This document shows, piece by piece, positions 17,602 through 25,136 of a stretch of DNA of 55,506 nt (the first letter of the stretch is position 1; each line of letters starts with the position of its first letter). The DNA comes from Magnetococcales bacterium. GTDB taxonomy: Bacteria > Pseudomonadota > Magnetococcia > Magnetococcales > JADFYX01. Made by a program: the position numbers and the translations under genes. The notes under the pieces are model-generated. The model was not told the origin of the DNA. It made no database searches and saw only the letters and a program-made list of their open reading frames with translations. Location of the stretch: positions 1 through 55,506 of the forward strand of contig JADFZS010000015.1 of assembly GCA_015232405.1 (NCBI GenBank), given 5' to 3'.

Positions 17602-19269
17602 TCAGTTTATATCACCAAGAGCATCTATCAACGGTTGCAGTTGATTTTCAAACCGTCGCCAACCATTAACAGAGCTGGTATATATTTTTTGCCGCACCTG
17701 ATAGTTACTTGATGTCACCACATCTCTTTTGGTTTCATAAAAATCAAGACATTTATCACTCCACTCAATACCGCAATAATCCAACAATTTTCTGCTCTCT
17801 TCTTCTTGATTTGTCGTTAATTTTTCATAGTGACACTGATAAATATCATCGGCGAACAGTTTGTGCCAATGGTTCATCATATCGGCATACAAGCGATAAT
17901 ATTCACCTAGCTCTTTAAGGTTATAGGCGTATGGATGCCCATGAGCAAACTTTAAACGATAAATTGATAAACAGGTATCCTTAGCCAAGCGTACAGAGTG
18001 GATTATCTTGGCATTTGGCAACATTAAGCGAATTAAACCGATATAGAGAAAATTATCCGGCATTTTGTCTGTGATAAACTTAACATCAGGCTGAATTTTG
18101 CGAATTTTACTTATATATTTTTCACCCAACGCCTCTAAGCCTTCATCTTTTAACCTTGATACCGTATAGGGAATCATATTTTTAAGGTTGGAGGACATTG
18201 TCTCAAGCACACCATGTTTAACAAAGGATAGCTCTCCTGCTCCATAGACATCGTCATGACTTGCTAATATCTGTTCTATTAGAGTAGTACCAGAACGGGG
18301 CATACCAAGAATAAAAATTGGTGTGTTGTCTTTACAGCCCACATCACCACGTTGCTCAAAAAAATCCTTGTTGAAAACATGTTTAAATTTATCAAAGGTC
18401 TTTTTTACATCAGAGATTTTAAAATCAAAGCTCTCCCTCTCTAAACGGTTGGCTTCATTATAATATTTAAATGCCTCTTCATCTTGTTTAATATCTGCCA
18501 AAGCTTTACCAAGGGCAAAGTTTAGGTACATTTTATCTTTATTGTCGGTTTTATCTGATAACACCATCTTGATTTTCTCAACCTCTTGTATATCACTAAT
18601 TTTTTTACATGAAGAGAGATTGTAGAAAACCTCAGCATAGCTGGAATCAATGGATATTGCCTGTTGGTATATACTAACAGCTTCATCTATTTTGCCTTGA
18701 TCTTGCAAAGTTTTACCAAGATTGTTATAGGCGTAGATATATTTGGGATTTATCTCAATTGATTTTTGAAAGCTGTTAACTGCTTGCTCTAGTTTGCCTT
18801 GCTCTTTGTAGGTGTTACCAAGGTTATAATGGTATATTTCGTTGCTAGGCTCTAGTGATATCGCTTTTTGATAATAATTAACAGCTTCATCTCTTCTGCC
18901 TTGCTGTTGAAAAATATAGGCTAGATTGTTATGGACCTGGGCATAATCGGGTTTAATGGCTATCGCCTTTTGGCAGCTGGCAATTGCCGAAGCGGTTTTA
19001 CCCTGCTGGTTTAAAACATTGGCTAAATTACAGTGGGCCTGGGCATAGTCCGGCTTGATGGATATCGCTTTTTGATAGGCCTCATGCGCTGAATCCAACC
19101 TACCCAGACTATGACATACAGTGGCAAAATTGTTAAGGATCTCTACATTTGTTGGGTCTATTAACAGACCCTCTTGATAACACTGTAGCGCTTTTTCATA
19201 CTCACCAGAATAATGAAATGACAAACCTCGCTCAAACGCCTCTTGTACTGCATTGTGTGACATTTTCAA
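17602..19269 (-). CDS. TPR protein with C-terminal sulfotransferase domain (A)
   Basis: A 555-residue cytoplasmic protein. Residues 5-240 contain about seven TPRs; residues from about 312 form a PAPS-dependent sulfotransferase domain. The 5'-phosphosulfate-binding loop is TPIFILGMPRSGTTLIEQIL (about 313-332), followed by GAGELSFV and, further on, IIHSVRLAKDTCLSIYRLKF in the place of the 3'-phosphate-binding strand. The end has the family's W-R-F-E-N-QLQPLIDALG finish. Known families of this architecture include TPR-linked tyrosyl or carbohydrate sulfotransferases in bacteria; which acceptor applies is unknown. It converges on the nonulosonate operon. Closely resembles the gene at 39428 in both domain order and C-terminal wording. 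Confidence 0.82.
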   Translation of the reverse strand: MKMSHNAVQEAFERGLSFHYSGEYEKALQCYQEGLLIDPTNVEILNNFATVCHSLGRLDSAHEAYQKAISIKPDYAQAHCNLANVLNQQGKTASAIASCQKAIAIKPDYAQVHNNLAYIFQQQGRRDEAVNYYQKAISLEPSNEIYHYNLGNTYKEQGKLEQAVNSFQKSIEINPKYIYAYNNLGKTLQDQGKIDEAVSIYQQAISIDSSYAEVFYNLSSCKKISDIQEVEKIKMVLSDKTDNKDKMYLNFALGKALADIKQDEEAFKYYNEANRLERESFDFKISDVKKTFDKFKHVFNKDFFEQRGDVGCKDNTPIFILGMPRSGTTLIEQILASHDDVYGAGELSFVKHGVLETMSSNLKNMIPYTVSRLKDEGLEALGEKYISKIRKIQPDVKFITDKMPDNFLYIGLIRLMLPNAKIIHSVRLAKDTCLSIYRLKFAHGHPYAYNLKELGEYYRLYADMMNHWHKLFADDIYQCHYEKLTTNQEEESRKLLDYCGIEWSDKCLDFYETKRDVVTSSNYQVRQKIYTSSVNGWRRFENQLQPLIDALGDIN

Positions 19270-19331
19270 CCATTCTGTTTATATTGACTGTGGGTAGTTT
19301 GAATTTATATATCGACAGTTAACTGTATAGG

Positions 19332-22300
19332 CTAGCTTTCTTTTTTACTTTTTAATAGTTCATCCAGTGAAAAAGGTTTATCCTTGAGAAAACGGCTGAA
19401 CTCTTCTGCCGGAATAGGCCTGCTTATTAGATATCCTTGCAGTTCCTGACAGCCGATATTTTTCAAAAACTCAAGCTGCTCTACAGTTTCAACACCCTCA
19501 GCCACCACACGCAATTTCAGGCTTTTTGCCATGGACACTATAGCTGAAACAATGGCTGCATCGTCGGAGTCTATTGTTAGATCACGCACAAAAGATTGAT
19601 CGATTTTCAAGGTGTGGATAGGGAATTTTTTAAGATAACTCAAAGATGAATAACCGGTTCCAAAATCATCCATGGATATGCTTAAATCAAGATCTCTAAA
19701 CTGGTTTAGAATGGATGTCGCCTGTTCGGAATCATCCATCATCATGCTCTCTGTTACCTCTAACTCCAGATATTCAGCAGGCAGGCCGGTATCTTTTAAC
19801 ACAGACTCTACCATTTGATGGATATCAACCTGTTGAAACTGCCTTGGGGAGAGGTTGACCGCAACTTTTAGCGGTATTTTTTCCACATCTAATAGATATT
19901 TGTTAAAGGAACATGCCATCTCCAAAATCCGTTTGCCCATGGGGATGATTAGGCCAATCTCTTCTGCTAAGGGGATAAACTGAAATGGGGGAACCATGCT
20001 ACCATCACTACGTTGCCATCTAACAAGAGCCTCCATACCCCGGATAGTTCCAGATTCAATATCCAATTTTGGCTGGAAATGTAGCACGAATTGATCATCT
20101 TCCAGAGCATCATGAAGCTCATTTTCCAACTTCATTCTGCTGGAAGATTTGGCATTCATCTCATCTTTATAAAATTTAAAGTTACCCCTGCCACTATCTT
20201 TGGCGTGGTACATGGCAACATCAGCATGTTTGTTTATGGTATCAAAATCTTCACCATCATCAGGATAGAGAGCGATACCGATACTAGCCCCCACATGAAC
20301 ATTATGCTCTTGAATAGCTACCGTTTTCTGTAAAGAGAAGATAATCTTACTGGCAATTTTTGCTACCCCTTTGCCATCATCTATATCGGTAAGTATGACG
20401 GTGAACTCATCTCCTCCCAACCTTGACACTGTATCTGTTCTTCTTACACAACTAGTTAAACGACGGGATATTTCAATTAGCAGTTGGTCCCCAGCTGAGT
20501 GGCCCAGAGTATCATTTACAATTTTAAAGCGGTCCAGATCAATAAACATGACAGCGACCTGTTTTTTGTATCGCTTGGCATCTTCAAATTCCAGTGTTAG
20601 GCGGTCTTGAAACAGCATACGGTTTGGTAGGTTGGTTAGAGGATCATAAAATGCCAACTGCTCCAGACGCTGTTCTGTAGCTTTAATACGGCTGATATCG
20701 GAGAAAATACCAACATAGTTGGTTATCTTGTTACTTTTATCTTTAACAGCATTGATTGTGAGCCATTTGGGATAGATCTTACCCTGCTTGTTACGGTCCC
20801 AAATCTCACCAGACCATTGATCTTTACTTATCAGTGTTTTCCACATCAACTCATAAAAGGCTTTATCGTGGCGACCAGATTGACCTATGCTGGGATTTTT
20901 ACCGACAACATCCTCTTTTTCAAAACCGGTAATTGTTGTATATGCTTGGTTTATATCGATAATAATTGCTTCAGGGTCTGTAATAACAATAGCTTCGCTG
21001 GCATTTTCAAACACCTTGGCCGCCATCCGCAGCCCTCTTTCCGTACGGTCTCGTTCCTGGGCCTCCTGCTTGAGTTTTTTATTTGCTATCTCCAGCTCTT
21101 TTGTCCGTTTGTTTACCCTTCTCTCCAACTCGCTATAGGCCTCATGTAGAGCCTCTTTAGCTTGCTTTCGCTCAGTGATATCGTGGAGAATTCCGGTAAA
21201 AAAAGTTTTGCCTTCAACTTTAAACTCGCTCACCGATAGCTCAAGGGGAAACCGTCCACCATCTGTGCAGATACCTTCAACCTCGCGTATTGAACCAATG
21301 ATGTTTTTTATGCCAGTGGCAAGATAGTTCTCCAGATAGGCATCATGAAGCTCCTGGTGGGGAGTGGGCATAAGTATGCTGATATTTTTACCAAGCAATG
21401 AACCTGGGGCATAACCAAAAATATTTTCTAAAGATGAATTTGCTGATTGAATAATCCCCTTTTCATCTATTGTTACAATTCCATCGACTGCTGATTGTAA
21501 AATTGCCTTGGTTTTTTCGTCGCTTATACGCAGGAAATCAAAGGCTTTTTTATTATGACGATAAAAAATTGAGTAAGAAAAAACCATAAACAACAGAGCT
21601 AAAACCAAGCCAATAATAATAAAGGCTCTCTCCATAGCCAGCTCATCCAACCTTTTTTGCAACAACTGATGGAGTGCATCAGCCAGATTTTCATAACAGG
21701 TGGATGTGGCCTTTATTGCGAGGGAACCCTCACGAAAAAACTCTTTAGCATCTATTTTCAAACCCTTTTTACCAAGAATCTCCTCACTCAGTTGCATAAA
21801 ATTTTTGGTAAAATGTTTCTGTTCTTTGGAAAAGCAGCCAAAAAGCTCGGCTAAATTTTGCGAAGACTCCACAATGATATGCTGTGCTCTATAGATCTTA
21901 TCCAGGTTTTGGCGCAAGTTATTCAACAATGAGCCAAAGCGAAACAGATAGTCATCCCCCTGCTGGTTGTTGCTTAAAATACCACTACCAACCCCTCTTA
22001 CCCTACCAATTGATTCCGCAAGATCTGGCAGACTGTTCACCACCAGGTTCATGACAAAGTATGTCTCTATTTCAGGATCAAGGAGAAGATTGGAACGAGT
22101 TGCTATTTTCTGGTTTATGTCATAAATCTGATCAATTATGGCGGTATGTTTGTCAAAAAGTTCTCTTTGGGAGATTTGAGAATCCTCCTCAAGCCCCATT
22201 GCAAAAACCTGTTTTTCAATGTCTGCAACCAAACCAACAACCTTAAATTGGTCTGATGAATATTTTTCAGAAAAACTTTTAAAACCCTCAGCTATGTTAT

Positions 22301-22562
22301 TTTTATGGGCTGTAAGTACCAACTCAATAGCTTCACCAGGTCGTTGCATCTGGATTTGACTTAAGCCACGAACCTTTTGTATGTCTATGATTATGCTGTT
22401 GATTTTACGAATTTGATGCAAACCACTCTGCTCAATTTCTGTAAAAACAACCTCATTGTTAATCCGCGATAGAATGACAGAAAGAGAGGCGACAACCAAC
22501 AGTACAGGGACGATAATCGCCATACCGTAATGCCATAAAGATATTGTGGTTTTTTTACTCAT
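19332..22562 (-). CDS. Membrane PAS-PAS-GGDEF-EAL c-di-GMP enzyme
   Basis: A 1076-residue inner-membrane signalling protein. One membrane segment lies at about residues 15-33 and a second at about 311-333. The ~275-residue periplasmic part between them, with IDIQKVRGLSQIQ near its start, resembles nitrate/nitrite-sensing (NIT)-like helical sensors. Two PAS domains follow (about 345-465 and 515-635), separated by a coiled coil (about 470-510). The GGDEF domain (about 640-795) has an intact RLGGDEF site and an RRTD inhibitory site five residues upstream. The EAL domain (about 815-1060) has EALVRW, ESMMMDD and DDFGTGYSSL, so cyclase and phosphodiesterase both look competent. It probably adjusts motility or surface behaviour; the ligand is unknown. 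Confidence 0.9.
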   Translation of the reverse strand: MSKKTTISLWHYGMAIIVPVLLVVASLSVILSRINNEVVFTEIEQSGLHQIRKINSIIIDIQKVRGLSQIQMQRPGEAIELVLTAHKNNIAEGFKSFSEKYSSDQFKVVGLVADIEKQVFAMGLEEDSQISQRELFDKHTAIIDQIYDINQKIATRSNLLLDPEIETYFVMNLVVNSLPDLAESIGRVRGVGSGILSNNQQGDDYLFRFGSLLNNLRQNLDKIYRAQHIIVESSQNLAELFGCFSKEQKHFTKNFMQLSEEILGKKGLKIDAKEFFREGSLAIKATSTCYENLADALHQLLQKRLDELAMERAFIIIGLVLALLFMVFSYSIFYRHNKKAFDFLRISDEKTKAILQSAVDGIVTIDEKGIIQSANSSLENIFGYAPGSLLGKNISILMPTPHQELHDAYLENYLATGIKNIIGSIREVEGICTDGGRFPLELSVSEFKVEGKTFFTGILHDITERKQAKEALHEAYSELERRVNKRTKELEIANKKLKQEAQERDRTERGLRMAAKVFENASEAIVITDPEAIIIDINQAYTTITGFEKEDVVGKNPSIGQSGRHDKAFYELMWKTLISKDQWSGEIWDRNKQGKIYPKWLTINAVKDKSNKITNYVGIFSDISRIKATEQRLEQLAFYDPLTNLPNRMLFQDRLTLEFEDAKRYKKQVAVMFIDLDRFKIVNDTLGHSAGDQLLIEISRRLTSCVRRTDTVSRLGGDEFTVILTDIDDGKGVAKIASKIIFSLQKTVAIQEHNVHVGASIGIALYPDDGEDFDTINKHADVAMYHAKDSGRGNFKFYKDEMNAKSSSRMKLENELHDALEDDQFVLHFQPKLDIESGTIRGMEALVRWQRSDGSMVPPFQFIPLAEEIGLIIPMGKRILEMACSFNKYLLDVEKIPLKVAVNLSPRQFQQVDIHQMVESVLKDTGLPAEYLELEVTESMMMDDSEQATSILNQFRDLDLSISMDDFGTGYSSLSYLKKFPIHTLKIDQSFVRDLTIDSDDAAIVSAIVSMAKSLKLRVVAEGVETVEQLEFLKNIGCQELQGYLISRPIPAEEFSRFLKDKPFSLDELLKSKKES

Positions 22563-23117
22563 TACTCAACTTTCGCAAACTAAAATCGTTACTACTGTAT
22601 TGGAAATCAAGAAATTCACCCCATCATACCATGAAGATATAAACTTGGAATGGAATATCAGTGCCAATTTTCACAACTATGACAAATAAAAGTCCCAAGC
22701 ATAGTTATTGACCGTTAATTTTTTGTAAATCTTACAATTTTTCACATAATATGTTTGCTATTAACTATTAACACACTATACATGTCTGTTTCATTATAAA
22801 ATCGTGAACTTCACCACCGCTAACACAATCTAATGTTAAACAATACAGGGTAACAACAGCCTTAAAGTTGATGTTTTTATGAATTATTGCAGAGTTTAGA
22901 AAAAACATGAAATTTGCTAGCAACAAATTTTATTTTTTTCTTAAGTAAGCTGGCTGGCATACCGAAAAGAGAATAGACGGACAATGTATCGTAAAAAGAT
23001 ATATTTTTAGCATCTTTGTGTTTAGGCTGATTATAAAAAGGGTATTACTTTTGATAAATCAGCACCATAAAAATAAAAAACCCTGATTTTAAAGAAATTT
23101 ATGGAGGGCATTTTTAC
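22563..23117. promoter_or_regulatory. Divergent intergenic region with leader hairpin
   Basis: 555 bp between the outward-facing GGDEF-EAL gene and the 23118 gene. The right end holds a hairpin (23026-23063) in the presumed leader of the 23118 gene. A weak flagellar-sigma-like pair, TTAAGTAA then ACCGAAAA with a 12-bp gap near 22933-22965, matches the consensus only partly. No open frame with a ribosome site was found in the first 450 bp. Confidence 0.35.
23026..23063 (+). promoter_or_regulatory. Leader hairpin upstream of the 23118 gene
   Basis: GCTGATT (23026-23032) pairs with AATCAGC (23057-23063), and AAAAG (23036-23040) pairs with CTTTT (23048-23052) above small mismatches. It ends 54 bp before the start codon and so could sit in the 5' leader. 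No T-tract follows. Confidence 0.4.
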
Positions 23118-23570
23118 ATGTCAACTATAGTAAGCAACCTAACAAGTCCAACACTATACCAAGGTGGCGACCCAGCCCGTAACACTCCCCACCCTAAAGT
23201 TGGACAACTGGCCGAAGATACAAAAAATCTCTCCAATACATCTCGTCCTATTGATGCCCATAAGGTTGGTGAAATAAAAGATGTTAGTCGTGATCCACGC
23301 ACAACACCAAAATATTTAGAACGAAATACCAAAGAGAACAGCAAAGATGCCAAAGAGGCTGATGTTGAGGATAAAATAAGCTTTACCGAAAACTCCCGCA
23401 TAGCAAGAAACCCAGAACCGGTCCACCCCCAAGGACAGGTAGCCAACTTGAATATTGAGAGTAAATTAGCAAGTGATGGTGTGCAAACCCTGGAACCGGA
23501 ACCAGTTGAAAACTCAGGTCCTCCAGTTATTGAAGAGCAATCTACAAATGAGGTTGATATCACAGTTTAG
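23118..23570 (+). CDS. Unknown 150-residue polar protein
   Basis: I do not recognise this family. The protein is hydrophilic, proline- and acid-rich in its C-terminal half (TLEPEPVENSGPPVIEEQ) and probably disordered; it has no signal peptide, membrane segment or cysteine. The start has a good GGAGGG site at 23103-23108 with a 9-bp gap. An open frame of nearly equal length runs antisense (23114-23563), but it lacks a good ribosome site and has Ser/Leu-rich shadow composition, so I prefer the plus strand. Position beside c-di-GMP and lipoprotein genes says little. Its low-complexity makeup could fit a chaperone, linker or exported filament-associated protein, but none of these is supported. 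Confidence 0.6.
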   Translation: MSTIVSNLTSPTLYQGGDPARNTPHPKVGQLAEDTKNLSNTSRPIDAHKVGEIKDVSRDPRTTPKYLERNTKENSKDAKEADVEDKISFTENSRIARNPEPVHPQGQVANLNIESKLASDGVQTLEPEPVENSGPPVIEEQSTNEVDITV

Positions 23571-23599
23571 CTAGAACGATAGCGCTTGTATTAAAATAA

Positions 23600-24565
23600 T
23601 TAATATTCACAAGGTGTTGAAGGGCAACTAAAAACCCCTTTTGGCAGACGACTTGGTATTGGTTTTGTGCTGTTGTCTGTCTGGGTGTCGCCAATTTTAC
23701 CACCTTGACCCATATTTTTTATATGTTTCCAGCCCTCTCCCTCAACAAACAGCATACCGCTTGTATCGCTGAACTTACCCTCTTTCCAAAATCCGGTTTT
23801 AATCACAACACCATCGGCTGATTTAACAGTGCCGTGACCATCCATAGCACCGTCACGAAAACCGCCGATATAGTGGTTGCCGTTTTGCAAGGTTAAATTA
23901 CCTTTGCCATTAAACTTGCCCTGATGCCACTCACCAATGAGAGTATCCCCATTTACCCCGTTATAAGTGCCATGTCCGTGAAGTTTATCTTCGGCAAAAC
24001 CACCGACATATTTAGAACCATCACCCCAGACAAATCTACCTCTGCCGGATAGTCTACCACCGACAAAGCCACCGTTATATCTATCCCCATTTAACCAGGT
24101 CACAACACCCAAACCACTAAATTTACCTCTACTCCACTCCCCAACAAGGCTATCACCATCTGGCCCGGTGAGCGCACCCTTGCCATGTTTCAACCCTTTT
24201 AGAAAACCTCCCACATACTTTTTACCTTCTCGCAGTGCCACAACCTGTTTTTTGCCATTACGAAACTCAACCACATACTTTTTACCCTCTGCCCAGGTAA
24301 AAACACCCTGACCACTAAAACGACCATCACGCCACTGACCAACATATGTGTTTCCATTGCCATAGGTCAAACTACCCTCACCATGGCGTTTAAACTTTTT
24401 AAACTCCCCCACATAACGATCCTCACCAAACTGAACACTACCCAGACCATTCCAAGGTTTTTCCCTCTTAACCCCACAACCAGTAATTGGCAGAGTTAAA
24501 ACTACAAGCAGCAAAAATCTGGTAATTGGCGGTTTCAGATAAAAACCCAAAGTTAAAGTTCGCAC
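23600..24565 (-). CDS. MORN-repeat lipoprotein
   Basis: A 321-residue protein with a lipoprotein signal: a basic start, a hydrophobic core FLLLVVLTLPITGC, and the lipobox cysteine at about residue 30. About nine or ten MORN repeats of roughly 23 residues follow, with units such as YVGEFKKFKRHGEGSLTYGN and RYNGGFVGGRLSGRGRFVWG. MORN repeats form elongated beta-hairpin stacks used for binding or scaffolding; bacterial functions are poorly defined. The C-terminal tail (after about residue 260) is non-repetitive with a CPSTPC motif near the end, which could form a disulfide. Likely anchored to the inner or outer membrane facing the periplasm. It diverges from the micro-operon at 24781. Confidence 0.82.
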   Translation of the reverse strand: MRTLTLGFYLKPPITRFLLLVVLTLPITGCGVKREKPWNGLGSVQFGEDRYVGEFKKFKRHGEGSLTYGNGNTYVGQWRDGRFSGQGVFTWAEGKKYVVEFRNGKKQVVALREGKKYVGGFLKGLKHGKGALTGPDGDSLVGEWSRGKFSGLGVVTWLNGDRYNGGFVGGRLSGRGRFVWGDGSKYVGGFAEDKLHGHGTYNGVNGDTLIGEWHQGKFNGKGNLTLQNGNHYIGGFRDGAMDGHGTVKSADGVVIKTGFWKEGKFSDTSGMLFVEGEGWKHIKNMGQGGKIGDTQTDNSTKPIPSRLPKGVFSCPSTPCEY

Positions 24566-24624
24566 CCCTACTCCCCCCCTAAAAAAAACATAAAATTCTA
24601 TTAGAACGAATAATTTAATGAATA

Positions 24625-24654
24625 TTAGAAAAAATAGGAAAAAACAGGAAAAAA
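24625..24654. promoter_or_regulatory. Phased A-tracts (curved DNA)
   Basis: Three A6-type tracts (24629-24634, 24639-24644, 24649-24654) are spaced exactly 10 bp apart in units of TAGAAAAAA, TAGGAAAAAA and CAGGAAAAAA. A-tracts in helical phase bend DNA. They lie just upstream of the promoter candidate at 24678-24705 and may act as an UP-like or curved activating element. Confidence 0.55.
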
Positions 24655-24677
24655 CGTTAAAACATCATAAAGAACAA

Positions 24678-24705
24678 TTGACTATAGTTAACTATTCGTT
24701 ATCAT
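24678..24705 (+). promoter_or_regulatory. Candidate sigma-70-type promoter for the 24781 micro-operon
   Basis: TTGACT (24678-24683) and TATCAT (24700-24705) are separated by 16 bp, close to the housekeeping consensus. The implied transcript would start near 24712 and contain a small hairpin (ATATTG...CAATAT, 24733-24755) before the ribosome site GGGGAAAA at 24771-24778. Confidence 0.5.
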
Positions 24706-24780
24706 CAGTTAGTAGTAAATGGTGCATTATATTGTCTTTTTAAAGCAATATGCCCAATATAACCTTAAACGGGGAAAATA

Positions 24781-24987
24781 ATGTCAAAGCCTCAACCCCA
24801 GCAAGTTTTGCAATCTGGGCAAATAAAAAAACCTACTCCAATTCAGCAACTATCCGGTTACTGTAAAGAGCTTGAGGAGCAGGTGACCCAAGCACAGTTT
24901 GAAGAGTCAATTTCGCCAATTAACACTGATATTTCAATTGAAGAGGTAACTTTTGTTTCCCGTAGCAGCCTTCCTGCACAAAGATAA
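24781..24987 (+). CDS. Unknown small protein, 68 residues
   Basis: Not recognised. A short, polar, cysteine-poor protein rich in glutamine (MSKPQPQQVLQSGQIKK at the start) with a central helix-prone stretch (LSGYCKELEEQVTQAQFEES). The start has a GGGGAAAA site, and upstream lie a promoter candidate and phased A-tracts, which argue for real expression. The stop overlaps the start of another short frame in a TAATG junction (24985-24989), so the two appear translationally coupled. It converges on a B12-type radical SAM gene. A role as a peptide substrate of that enzyme is a speculation; there is no visible leader/core boundary. Confidence 0.55.
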   Translation: MSKPQPQQVLQSGQIKKPTPIQQLSGYCKELEEQVTQAQFEESISPINTDISIEEVTFVSRSSLPAQR

Positions 24988-25094
24988 TGACCAAAGAGAA
25001 ATATAATCAGCTTTGGTGCGATATTTTTCAAAATAATTTCAATCTGTTAGAAAAAGAGAACCCAAAACTCACTTTAGCAAATATTGTTAGATGA
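24987..25094 (+). CDS. Unknown small protein, 35 residues, coupled to the preceding frame
   Basis: A 35-codon open frame beginning at the ATG inside the TAATG junction that ends the 24781 gene. The peptide starts MTKEKYNQLWCDIFQNN and ends LTLANIVR; it is helix-prone with one tryptophan and one cysteine. One-base stop/start overlap is a common coupling arrangement and is the main support, since there is no separate ribosome site. It ends 43 bp before the stop of the converging radical SAM gene. Function unknown; it could also be chance. Confidence 0.4.
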   Translation: MTKEKYNQLWCDIFQNNFNLLEKENPKLTLANIVR

Positions 25095-25136
25095 ACGCAG
25101 ATAAATTTGCAATAAAATTACTTCTTGAACTTTAAA

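Noticed and set aside
23114..23563. 149-codon antisense frame opposite the 23118 gene
   Set aside because: No good ribosome site and a composition typical of a shadow frame; the plus-strand frame has GGAGGG at proper spacing.
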